This document shows, piece by piece, positions 52,379 to 59,724 of a stretch of 64,000 nt of DNA; position 1 is the first letter of the stretch, and each line of letters begins with the position of its first letter. The notes under the pieces were generated by a model. The model searched no databases, was not told the DNA's origin, and saw only the letters and a list, made by a program, of their open reading frames with translations. The position numbers and the translations under genes are program-made. Source of the stretch: Nocardiopsis sinuspersici (lineage in GTDB: Bacteria; Actinomycetota; Actinomycetes; Streptosporangiales; Streptosporangiaceae); contig VWVT01000016.1 of NCBI GenBank assembly GCA_008638415.1, positions 85,990-149,989 on the forward strand, given 5' to 3'.

Positions 52379-52741
52379 TCAGCTCCTGAGCGCCGCGCGC
52401 AGGATCTCCACGGCCTCTTCGTGGTCCAGGCCCACCCGCGAGATCACCTCGGCGTAGGCACGCGCGGCGGCCAGGGCCTCGGCGCGCTGGTCGTCGCCGC
52501 TCGCGGCCACGAAGGTGCCCGAGCGGCCGCGCGTCTCGACCACCCCGGCCTGCTCCAGCTCCCGGTAGGCGCGCGCCACCGTGTTCACCGCCACCGAAAG
52601 CTGACCCGCCAACGCGCGCACCGTCGGCAGCCGATAGCCCACCGGCAGTTCGCCGTTGGCGGCCGCGATCGCCACGATCGACCTGATCTGCTCGTAGGGC
52701 GGTACCTTCGACGTCGGATCGATGCGGATGAAATCCGCCAT
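52379..52741 (-). CDS. Short GntR-family (YtrA-like) regulator
   Basis: A 120-residue one-domain GntR protein: the winged helix occupies residues 10-75 (YEQIRSIVAIAAANGELPVGYRLPTVRALAGQL, VNTVARAYRELEQAGVVETRGRSGTFV). A short C-terminal helix pair follows rather than a ligand-binding domain, as in the YtrA subfamily. YtrA regulators usually control adjacent ABC exporters; none is here, so the target is unknown. The ribosome site is weak. Confidence 0.82.
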   Translation of the reverse strand: MADFIRIDPTSKVPPYEQIRSIVAIAAANGELPVGYRLPTVRALAGQLSVAVNTVARAYRELEQAGVVETRGRSGTFVAASGDDQRAEALAAARAYAEVISRVGLDHEEAVEILRAALRS

Positions 52742-52851
52742 CTGCTACTGCGCTCCCCACTCACCTGCTGCGGTGTCCGGCCCCGGGACGGGCCGAACAC
52801 CAACCTACCGCGCGCGGACCGCACCGCGACTACGCACCGTGGCCGACAGGC

Positions 52852-53238
52852 TCACGCGGCCCGGGGCGGCACCCGCTGGATTCCGTGCAGGCGGTGGGTC
52901 TCCCGGGCGGTGAGCAGCCGCTCGGCCACGTGCGTGACCTCACGCACCTCCGGGCGGGCCAGCCGCTTGCGCCTGTAGATCCGGTCCACGTACCCCTTGG
53001 GCCCCACCAGCACCCGTTCCCGGGCGTAGGCGGCCCGCATCGCCTCGGTCAGCGCCTCGTCCAGGGCCAACCCGCGCTCGTGGAGCTCCTCCACCGGCGC
53101 GTTCCACTCACGCGCCTGGTCCAGGGCCTCCTGAGTCTCGGCCACCGTCCGCAGGAGTTCGGGCAGCCTCTCGGCCAGTTCCCGGTCGGCCTCCCATTTC
53201 TGACGCGCCTGTGTCGTGCTCTGTTTGGCAAGTCCCAT
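52852..53238 (-). CDS. Small helical protein of unknown function
   Basis: A 128-residue, charged protein with predicted coiled helices (ADRELAERLPELLRTVAETQEALDQARE) and a basic end (RIYRRKRLARPEVREVTHVAERLL). No signal peptide or membrane segment. GGAGCG lies 7 nt before ATG 53238. It is divergent from the TetR gene at 53383 and may be under its control. Confidence 0.55.
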   Translation of the reverse strand: MGLAKQSTTQARQKWEADRELAERLPELLRTVAETQEALDQAREWNAPVEELHERGLALDEALTEAMRAAYARERVLVGPKGYVDRIYRRKRLARPEVREVTHVAERLLTARETHRLHGIQRVPPRAA

Positions 53239-53272
53239 GTGTGCGCTCCGTACAAGCGAATCGTTATCCGGA

Positions 53273-53297
53273 GTCACTCTAGAGGTGACGAATGTCA
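53273..53297. promoter_or_regulatory. Inverted repeats between divergent genes, candidate TetR operator
   Basis: GTCAC-N7-GTGAC (53273-53289) overlaps TGAC-N4-GTCA (53286-53297). The site lies between the divergent helical-protein and TetR genes and could be an autoregulatory operator of the TetR protein. Confidence 0.4.
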
Positions 53298-53382
53298 TCT
53301 GGCGACCCGGGCCGTGCGTCGGTGGTGGCCGCCATCTCCGGGATCTGCCACCTTTACGGCGTACTCCCTCGAAAGGACCACA

Positions 53383-54033
53383 GTGAGCAGGAACTACGCC
53401 GGCCTCAGCCGCGAGCGCATCATCCTCGAAGCCCTGCACATCATCTCCGGACGCGGGCTGGGCGGGCTGTCCATGCGCCGCCTGGGCGACGCCCTGGAGG
53501 TGGAGGCCATGGCCATCTACCACCACTTTCCCCTGGGCAAGGACCAGTTGTTCAACGCCATCGCCGCCTACGTGGCCTCCCCCGCGCCCAGCGGCACCGT
53601 TCCCACCGAATCCGGCGAGGAGGGTGAGGAGCCGGGTGAGGACGCCGACGGCCGGACGCGCGAGACCGAGGAAAACGAGGAGGCCGAGGACACCCGGCCC
53701 TGGGACGTGCGCCTGACCGAGTGGGCCCACGCCTACCGCGCCCGCCTGCTGGAGTTCTCCGGCGCGCTGTCCCTGCTGGTGCACCGCGCCCCGCACACCC
53801 CCAGCACCGACGCCACCCGCGCCCTGATGCACCGCGCCCTGGCCGAGGCGGGCCTGTCCGGCGACGACGTGGAGCGGGCCGCCGACGCGGTGCACTCCTA
53901 CTGCGTCGGCGCGGTCGTGCACCAGGTCCGCCACCAGGACGAGGAGGGCGCCCCCGACGCCGCCGAGGCCGGGGCGCGTTTCGACTTCGGGCTGCGCGCC
54001 CTGCTGCGCGGCCTGTCCCCGAACAGCGGCTGA
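53383..54033 (+). CDS. TetR-family regulator with acidic insert
   Basis: A 216-residue TetR protein. The N-terminal helix-turn-helix is GRGLGGLSMRRLGDALEVEAMAIYHHF. An acidic insert (about residues 66-105, rich in Glu, Gly, Asp) lies between DNA-binding and C-terminal regions, and the latter contains a TetR_C-type helical bundle. GAAAGG lies 7 nt before GTG 53383. The insert is longer than usual and probably a linker. Ligand and target are unknown; the divergent gene at 52852-53238 is a candidate. Confidence 0.8.
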   Translation: MSRNYAGLSRERIILEALHIISGRGLGGLSMRRLGDALEVEAMAIYHHFPLGKDQLFNAIAAYVASPAPSGTVPTESGEEGEEPGEDADGRTRETEENEEAEDTRPWDVRLTEWAHAYRARLLEFSGALSLLVHRAPHTPSTDATRALMHRALAEAGLSGDDVERAADAVHSYCVGAVVHQVRHQDEEGAPDAAEAGARFDFGLRALLRGLSPNSG

Positions 54034-54210
54034 GGCGGAGGCGGCCGGCACCGGAGAGGGCGCGAAAAACTCCGCGGAGGAGGAACCGGCACCGTCGGCG
54101 CCGCGTCCTACCGAAACAGCACCGAACTCCCCCACGAACCCCCGGACGGCCCCGCGCCCGCACTCCTCCCGGTGCTCGGGCGGCGGGACCCAGGTAGGAA
54201 AAGAGACTCC

Positions 54211-55011
54211 GTGATCTTCAAGCGCATGCTCGCCAGCGTCGGCATCGGCGGTGCCACCGTGGAGACCGTCCTGGACGACGACACCGTCCAGCCGGGCGGT
54301 ACCGTCACCGGCATCCTCAAGGTCACCGGTGGCCGGGTCGCCCAGACACTGGAGGGCATCAGCGTCGGCCTCCGCGCCAACGTGGAGAAGGAGTACGAGT
54401 ACGAGGACTCCGAGGGCGAGACCCACTCGGGCGAGTACACCATCGACGTGATCATCGCCGAGCAGGCCGTCACCGAGGAGGAGACGGAGCTGGAGCCCGG
54501 ACAGGAGTTCGAGCTCCCCTTCGAGCTGACCGTCCCCATGGAAGCGCCCGTCACCGCCGTCGGAGGCGCACACGTCCTGGAGGGCGTGGGCCTCAACACC
54601 CGCCTGCACGTGGACAACGCCCTGGACCGCCAGGACGTGGACCCCCTGCTCATCGAGCCCCTGCCGGCCCAGGCCGCGGTCCTGGAGTCGCTGCACGCGC
54701 TGGGCTTCGAGCTGAGGAGCGTCGACCTGGAGAAGGGCGAGGTTCCCGGCACCCGTCAGAACCTGCCCTTCTACCAGGAGTTCGAGTACTCCGCCGCAGG
54801 GCGGTACGAGGGCCTGGAGTCGCTGGAGCTGACCTTCCTCACCGACGACGACGGTGTGGACGCGGTGCTGGAACTGGACAAGAAGCCCGGCGTCCTCTTC
54901 GGCGAGGGCGGGGACGCCCTCCTGCGCCTGAGCATCGAGCACGGGGCCACCGACCCCGAGGAGATCGCGGCCAAGCTCCACGAGTGGGTCCACGCCGCCG
55001 CCGGCGAGTAG
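54211..55011 (+). CDS. Spo0M-family arrestin-like protein (1)
   Basis: A 266-residue Spo0M protein (SpoOM) with the family start FKRMLASVGIGGATVETVLDD, the mid-segment TRLHVDNALDRQDVDPLLIEPLP, and VLELDKKPGVLF near the end. Spo0M proteins have an arrestin-like beta-sandwich fold and affect sporulation or cell division in bacilli; their actinobacterial role is not settled. GGAAAAGAGA precedes GTG 54211. It is paralogous to the next gene and about as long as B. subtilis Spo0M. Confidence 0.85.
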   Translation: MIFKRMLASVGIGGATVETVLDDDTVQPGGTVTGILKVTGGRVAQTLEGISVGLRANVEKEYEYEDSEGETHSGEYTIDVIIAEQAVTEEETELEPGQEFELPFELTVPMEAPVTAVGGAHVLEGVGLNTRLHVDNALDRQDVDPLLIEPLPAQAAVLESLHALGFELRSVDLEKGEVPGTRQNLPFYQEFEYSAAGRYEGLESLELTFLTDDDGVDAVLELDKKPGVLFGEGGDALLRLSIEHGATDPEEIAAKLHEWVHAAAGE

Positions 55012-55018
55012 GACGACC

Positions 55019-55041
55019 GCCCGGGCACCGCGTGCCCGGGC
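55019..55041 (+). terminator. Hairpin between the two Spo0M genes
   Basis: GCCCGGGCAC and GTGCCCGGGC pair perfectly over 10 bp around a 3-nt loop, 8 bp after the first Spo0M stop. The second gene therefore probably has its own promoter. Confidence 0.55.
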
Positions 55042-55155
55042 TCCCACCCCGACGCGGCCGTAGGACCCCACGGGTCCGGCCGCGCCCCCAGAATCCGGGT
55101 GCTCCTGCCATCCCCGAGATCCCGGCCACGCACCCACCGGGAAGAGGAAGTATCT

Positions 55156-55941
55156 ATGGTCATCAAGCGTCTGCTCGCCGGCATCGGATTCGGCGGAGCC
55201 TCGGTGGAAACCTCCCTGGACTCGGCGGTGACCACCCCCGGCGGCTCCGTGCACGGCACCGTCGTCATCGAGGGCGGCGACGTCGAGCAGCGGATCGAGC
55301 AGCTCACCGTCGGCCTCCAGGCCCGGGTCGAGTCCGAGGCCGGCGACCAGGAGACCACCGGTGACATGGAGTTCCACCGCGTACGCCTGGGTGAGGGGGC
55401 GACCCTGGTCCCCGGGCAGCGCTTCCAGGTGCCCTTCGAGCTCTTCGTGCCCTGGGAGACTCCCGTCACCGCCCACCGCGGCCGCCACCTGCACCGCATG
55501 AACATCGGCGTCAACACCCGCCTGCACGTGGCGAGCGCGATCGACCCGGGCGACCTGGACCCGGTGGGCATCGAACCGCTCCCGGCACAGGCCGCGATCC
55601 TGGACTCGCTGCTCTCCCTCGGGTTCACCTTCAAGCAGGCCGACCTGGAGCGGGGCCGCATCGCCCACACCAGGCAGCGGCTGCCGTTCTACCAGGAGAT
55701 CGAGTTCTACTCGCCCAGCCGCTACCAGGGCCTCAACGAGCTGGAGCTGTCCCTGGTCACCGACGAGCACGGCATGGACGTGGTGCTGGAGCTGGACAAG
55801 AAGCCGGGCCTGCTCTTCTCCGAGAGCCGTGACACCTTCCACCGCTTCGCCGTGAACCACCACGACGGCGCCGGACGCGACTGGACGGGCTACCTGCACC
55901 AGTGGCTCGACTCCCTGGCGGGCCGCAGGGAAATGTTCTGA
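55156..55941 (+). CDS. Spo0M-family arrestin-like protein (2)
   Basis: A 261-residue Spo0M paralogue. FGGASVETSLDSAVTTPGGSVHGTVVIEGG, TRLHVASAIDPGDLDPVGIEPLP and VLELDKKPGLLFSES match the first copy closely. The C-terminal part is slightly different (WLDSLAGRREMF). GAGGAAG lies 6-7 nt before ATG 55156. Likely a tandem duplication that has diverged. Confidence 0.84.
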   Translation: MVIKRLLAGIGFGGASVETSLDSAVTTPGGSVHGTVVIEGGDVEQRIEQLTVGLQARVESEAGDQETTGDMEFHRVRLGEGATLVPGQRFQVPFELFVPWETPVTAHRGRHLHRMNIGVNTRLHVASAIDPGDLDPVGIEPLPAQAAILDSLLSLGFTFKQADLERGRIAHTRQRLPFYQEIEFYSPSRYQGLNELELSLVTDEHGMDVVLELDKKPGLLFSESRDTFHRFAVNHHDGAGRDWTGYLHQWLDSLAGRREMF

Positions 55942-55953
55942 TCCCGGCGGGGC

Positions 55954-56028
55954 GCGGTGGGGGCGTGCGCGCGCTCCCACCGCTCCTCCGGTCCCGTGAC
56001 CGCCTCTCCCGTGGGGACGCCACGGGAG
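55954..56028. terminator. Two hairpins downstream of the Spo0M genes
   Basis: GCGGTGGG/CCCACCGC (55954-55983) and CTCCCGTGG/CCACGGGAG (56006-56028, perfect 9 bp, 5-nt loop) follow the second Spo0M stop. They probably form a terminator for it and for the leftward remnant gene. Confidence 0.5.
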
Positions 56029-56073
56029 CGGTGGGCCCTGCCCCCGTGCGGCCCCCGAGGACGGACCGTGGGA

Positions 56074-56335
56074 TCAGCGCCGGCAGGCGGGCGGCTCGGT
56101 GATGATGCGGACGGCGCACAGGTCCAGCTGGACCGCGAGCGCGTCGGCCAGGAACTCGGCGACGTCCTCGCGCAGGTTCCCGCTGTCGGGGACCGGGACG
56201 GCACGCCAGGCGAACCGGGCCACGACCTCCTGCACGAGGGCCTGCTTGGAGGCCCACCGGCGGTAGACGGCGGCCTTGCCCACACCGGCGCGGACGTGCC
56301 ACCGCCTCCATCGACATCCACGTGAGCCGGTCCAG
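56074..56335 (-). pseudogene. Frameshifted, truncated TetR-regulator remnant
   Basis: A TetR-like helix-turn-helix can be read as LTWMSMEAVA in one frame and AGVGKAAVYRRWASKQAL in the next, so a one-base shift near 56290 splits it. It continues to a stop at 56074 (VRIITEPPACRR) without the usual C-terminal domain. The N-terminal part is missing too. It looks like a decayed regulator rather than an active gene. Confidence 0.6.
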
Positions 56336-56424
56336 ATGGAGACCGCGCTGGGCCGGGGACGGGCTCGGCCCCGACGGTGGTCATCCCCGGCCGGGGCGGG
56401 GAGGATTCGCGCAGTCGTTGACGG

Positions 56425-58578
56425 TCAGTCCGCGGCGCGGGCCTCGTTCAGGGCGTCACGCGCTCTGTCGTGCCGGTGGGGGTCGTCGGTGGCCCTGAGG
56501 AGTTCGACGGCTTTCTCCAACAGGGGGATGGCCAGGTCGGGGTGACCGGACCGGCACCGGACCAGCCCGAGTTCGTAGCGGCCCATGCCCTCGGAGTGCT
56601 GGTCCCCTTGCTCGGAGAAGAACGTGACCACCCGCTCCAGGATCGCCGCCGCCTCATCCCAACGGCGGAGACCTCCCAAGGCGATCCCGACACCGGCGTA
56701 CGCCTTCTCCGCGTTGTGGTGGTCGCCGAACCGCCGGAACAGGTCACGGGCTCGGGTCCGGGCGGCAGCCGCCTCCTCGAACCGACGCATCACGCTGAGA
56801 ACACCGCCGAGGTTGTTCCACGCCGTGGCCTCGCCACGGTGGTCGCCGAACCGCTGGAACAGGTCGCGTGCACGGGTGTGGGCGTCGACGGACTCCTCGA
56901 ACCGGCGCATCCCGAACAAGGTACTGCCGAGGTTGTTCCAGGCCATGGCCTCGCCACGGTGGTCGCCGAACCGCTGGAACAGGTCGCGTGCACGGGTGTG
57001 GGCGTCGACGGACTCCTCGAACCGGCGCATCCCGAACAAGGTACTGCCGAGGTTGTTCCACGCCATGGCCTCGCCACGGTGGTCGCCGATGCGCTGGGCT
57101 GCCTGGAGGGCCAGGCGGGTGATGGCGATCTGGTCGTGGAACAGACGGCGCTGGTCCAGGTAGGTGCCCAGGTTGATGGGCAGAGAGACGGTGGCGCGGT
57201 CGTGGCCGACGCGGTGGGCCAGATGGACGGTGTCGATCAGCACCGTCCGTTCGGCGTCCAACCACGCCAACGCCTCGGCGCGACCGGTGAACGCCTCGGG
57301 CACCCGATCGGTCGGCAGGGCCCGCAGATGCTCTGTGGCGGCGATGACCTGGTCGGTGTAGTGGTCGAGTAGGCGCCGTTGGGCGCGGGGAAAGCGGGCG
57401 GCGGGTCTGGGACCGGACAGGGTGGCGGCGTAGGCGGCGACCAGGTCATGCATGGCCCAGCGCTTGTCGGACACCGCCACGAAGTGGGAGGCGGTCAGCC
57501 CCCGCAGCCGGGGCAGCGCCTGGCCGGGCTCCACCCCGGCCAGGACGGCGGCCGCCGAAGTGGAGATGTCGGGGCCCGGAGCCAGACCCAACAGGGTGAG
57601 CATCTCCGCCTGCTCGGCGGGGAGCCGCGCGAAGGAGGCGGCGAAGACCGCCTCCAGTCCCCCGAGCTGATCGGAGAAGGGAGCGAGCCGGTCCGCGGTG
57701 TGGGCCAGGGTGTCGGCGAGTTCGCCCACGTCCATGTCGGGGGCGTTCTTGAGCTGTCCGGCCGCGATGCGCAGCGCCAGCGGCACTCCACCGCAGGAGT
57801 CGGCCACCCGTGTCAAGGCCTCAAGACCACGGACACGGTCGTCGTCCGGATCGCTCACGTGCAGGTCCGCGGTCAGGAGCCGTACCGACTCCTCCTGGGA
57901 CAGCACACCGAGGGACAGGTGGCGCGCGGGCAGCTCTCCCATGCGTTCGCGTGAGGTGACCAGCAGTCGGTGTCCGCCCGGCCCCGGGTCCAGAGGTAGG
58001 ACCTGGCCGGGGGTGGAAACGTTGTCGGCCACCACCAGCAGCGGTCCGCCCTCCTCCGTGGACGCGGCCTGCACGGTGGCCCGGTACAGAGCGGCCCTGG
58101 CGTCGGCCTCCTCGGGGATCCGGTCGGTTTCCACACCCAGTTCCCGCAGAAGGGACTGCAGGGCGCGGTGGGCGGTGACCGGGGTGGTGTACCCGTGCAT
58201 GTCGATGAACAGCGCTCCGGAGAACCACTCCCGCTCCAGCGCCCGGTGCCCGGCGGTCAGGGCGAGCTGGGTCTTGCCGATCCCGCCCATCCCGGTCGAG
58301 ACCACCACGGCCGCCCCGCCGGGCATGGCTGGATCGAGGCTCTCCAGCAGTCGTTCCAGGTCCGTCTCCCGACCCGTGAATCCGGCCTGGGGTCCGGGCA
58401 GGCCGGCCTGGGAACGGGCCGCGCCCTCGTGGACGGTGACGTAGTTGTTCACCACGCCGATCACGTCCCGCCGCGCCTGGGCGCCGCGCTGGTCGACGTG
58501 GTCGCGACCGCGGTGGGTGGTCCTGCGCTGGGCCTTCCTCTTGTTCTTGCGGGGTTTGTTGTTGCGGCTCACACTCAC
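56425..58578 (-). CDS. NB-ARC/TPR protein (bacterial NLR-like) with shared N-terminal signalling motif
   Basis: A 717-residue STAND protein. Residues 1-60 are basic (KPRKNKRKAQRR) and carry the motif D26HVDQRGAQARRDVIG. An NB-ARC domain follows with FTGRETDLERL (67-77), P-loop GMGGIGKT (96-103), GGPLLVVADNV (Walker B-like), GGVPLALRIAAG (GLPL-like) and M376HD. The C-terminal part from about 470 has TPR-type repeats; two 40-residue units (507-586) are almost identical. Such proteins oligomerise on ligand sensing and activate a partner through the N-terminal motif. GTG 58578 overlaps the stop of the small upstream gene (GTGA), so the pair is co-translated. No effector domain is fused, so the effector must be supplied in trans. 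Confidence 0.86.
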   Translation of the reverse strand: MSVSRNNKPRKNKRKAQRRTTHRGRDHVDQRGAQARRDVIGVVNNYVTVHEGAARSQAGLPGPQAGFTGRETDLERLLESLDPAMPGGAAVVVSTGMGGIGKTQLALTAGHRALEREWFSGALFIDMHGYTTPVTAHRALQSLLRELGVETDRIPEEADARAALYRATVQAASTEEGGPLLVVADNVSTPGQVLPLDPGPGGHRLLVTSRERMGELPARHLSLGVLSQEESVRLLTADLHVSDPDDDRVRGLEALTRVADSCGGVPLALRIAAGQLKNAPDMDVGELADTLAHTADRLAPFSDQLGGLEAVFAASFARLPAEQAEMLTLLGLAPGPDISTSAAAVLAGVEPGQALPRLRGLTASHFVAVSDKRWAMHDLVAAYAATLSGPRPAARFPRAQRRLLDHYTDQVIAATEHLRALPTDRVPEAFTGRAEALAWLDAERTVLIDTVHLAHRVGHDRATVSLPINLGTYLDQRRLFHDQIAITRLALQAAQRIGDHRGEAMAWNNLGSTLFGMRRFEESVDAHTRARDLFQRFGDHRGEAMAWNNLGSTLFGMRRFEESVDAHTRARDLFQRFGDHRGEATAWNNLGGVLSVMRRFEEAAAARTRARDLFRRFGDHHNAEKAYAGVGIALGGLRRWDEAAAILERVVTFFSEQGDQHSEGMGRYELGLVRCRSGHPDLAIPLLEKAVELLRATDDPHRHDRARDALNEARAAD
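56821..57060 (-). repeat. Two near-identical 120-bp TPR-coding units
   Basis: 56821-56940 and 56941-57060 differ only in their first few bases. Each encodes the 40-residue unit starting GDHRGEAMAWNNLGSTLFGM. A third, more diverged unit follows in the protein. Such high identity indicates recent duplication or gene conversion within the sensor region of the NLR. Confidence 0.85.
58456..58503 (-). repeat. 48-bp direct repeat, copy 1 (within the NLR gene)
   Basis: Encodes the peptide DHVDQRGAQARRDVIG of the NLR. It is identical base for base to 58620-58667 in the neighbouring gene. Confidence 0.9.
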
Positions 58579-59075
58579 TGCCCCTTGTACGGGCGGCGCG
58601 TGTGGTGGTTGTTCTGCGTGCCGATCACGTCCCGCCGCGCCTGGGCGCCGCGCTGGTCGACGTGGTCCCCCTGATAGCCGGTGTTGCCGACACCGCCGTG
58701 GATGGTGTGGGCCTGTACCGCGGTCCCGGTCACGTCGCCGACGATGGTGTTGGACACTCCGCCCTCGGCGACCCGGCCGCCCTGCCGGTCGGCCAGTGCC
58801 CGGACCAGCTCGCGCAGGCCCTCGGCGGCGCGGGGATCGGCCTCCACCAGCCGGCGCAGTTTGGTCCTCCACTCGCCGACGGCCTCCTCGGCCAGTTCCG
58901 GCCGATGGAGCAGTTCGCCCCGGGTCAGTTCCAGTTCGGCGTCCACCACCTTGTGGGCCCGGGAGGACAGGGCGGCGCACGCCCGCCGTACCCGGGCCCA
59001 GGAGTGGTCGTCGCCAACGGTCATGGCGGTGACCAGGAGGGTGCTGGCCCTCTCCAGCAGTGCCGTGTCGGTCAT
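58575..59075 (-). CDS. Small helical protein with two signalling motifs (adaptor candidate)
   Basis: A 166-residue protein. Residues 1-100 form a helical domain (LLERASTLLVTAMTVGDDHSW and GEWRTKLRRLVEADPRAAEGL). Residues 108-130 carry motif A (NT-x2-G-x-V-x-GT-x2-QAHTI-x-GGVG). Residues 137-152 carry motif B (DHVDQRGAQARRDVIG), identical to the NLR N terminus. The TGA overlaps the NLR start. Motif A is also in the divergent membrane protein at 59341. It resembles effectors of bacterial amyloid-signalling NLR pairs, but having both motifs makes an adaptor role attractive. ATG 59075 has AGG nearby. Confidence 0.75.
   Translation of the reverse strand: MTDTALLERASTLLVTAMTVGDDHSWARVRRACAALSSRAHKVVDAELELTRGELLHRPELAEEAVGEWRTKLRRLVEADPRAAEGLRELVRALADRQGGRVAEGGVSNTIVGDVTGTAVQAHTIHGGVGNTGYQGDHVDQRGAQARRDVIGTQNNHHTRRPYKGQ
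58620..58667 (-). repeat. 48-bp direct repeat, copy 2 (within the adaptor gene)
   Basis: Identical to 58456-58503 and in the same reading frame; encodes the shared motif B. Recent copying or gene conversion between the two adjacent genes is the likely cause. Confidence 0.9.
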
Positions 59076-59340
59076 GGGGGTACCTGCCTCACACTGTGGA
59101 ACCAAGGGGTGCTCCCCGACGCGAGGGAGTCCGTACAGATAAGCCACGGTAGCCAAGCCCGTGGTCGCCTACGTCTCTTTTCGCCATGCCGCGCACCGAT
59201 GGCCGCACCCGGCCACCGGGAGCGTACGGGGAGCTCGTCCGGTCCACGGACCAGGGCCGACTGCGGCTGACCGTGCCTGAGCGCCCGCTGATCCGGCGAA
59301 CCTCCTACCCGCGCCGCGGCGGGCAGGGCACAATGTCCGC
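59076..59340. promoter_or_regulatory. Divergent promoter region of the NLR module
   Basis: This 265-bp gap separates the leftward adaptor-NLR pair from the rightward membrane-protein gene. CACAAT (59329-59334) is 6 bp before ATG 59341, compatible with a leaderless message. I see no additional gene. Confidence 0.35.
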
Positions 59341-59724
59341 ATGCGTTGGCTATGGGTGTGGCTTCTGGTGTCGGTGACCGTCGTGCTCGGGGGTGCCTGG
59401 GTCCTGTTCCGGTTCCTCGTGGACCTGAACCAGCTCTCCCAGCTCTCGGGGGTCGGATCGCTGGCCGCGGGGGTCGGAGCGCTGGTGACGGCCGTGTGGA
59501 CGGCGCGCCGACCCTCCGGCACGGGCAGCGCCGGGACCGCTTCCACGGCCGCCCCGACGAACGGTGGAACGGTCAACACGGTGACGGGGAACGTGTCGGG
59601 CACCCTCATCCAGGCGCACACGATCGAGGGCGGGGTGGGCGATCCCTCCCGCGGTCCGGCGACCGGCGGGCACGGGGACACCCGGGGTTCCGGGAACGAG
59701 TGGGAACGCCGCCGCGACGGCTAG
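59341..59724 (+). CDS. Small two-helix membrane protein with the QAHTI motif
   Basis: A 127-residue protein. Two membrane segments (about residues 3-26 and 37-54: VWLLVSVTVVLGGAWVLFRFL and VGSLAAGVGALVTAVWT) are followed by a flexible Gly/Thr/Ala linker. Motif A then occurs at 79-100 (NT-x2-G-x-V-x-GT-x2-QAHTI-x-GGVG), 15 of 23 positions the same as the adaptor. Its stop codon lies inside the CTAG target duplication of the IS701 copy, so the insertion did not change the protein. A pore-forming or membrane-disrupting effector role is speculative. It is divergent from the adaptor and NLR genes. Confidence 0.6.
   Translation: MRWLWVWLLVSVTVVLGGAWVLFRFLVDLNQLSQLSGVGSLAAGVGALVTAVWTARRPSGTGSAGTASTAAPTNGGTVNTVTGNVSGTLIQAHTIEGGVGDPSRGPATGGHGDTRGSGNEWERRRDG

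Noticed and set aside
52852-55980. Very long open frame on the minus strand across the TetR and Spo0M genes
   Set aside because: It is the GC-rich shadow of the plus-strand genes; only its last part (52852-53238) has its own start and ribosome site and plausible composition.
56821-57060. Possible CRISPR-like tandem repeats
   Set aside because: The 120-bp units are contiguous, without spacers, and encode TPR repeats.
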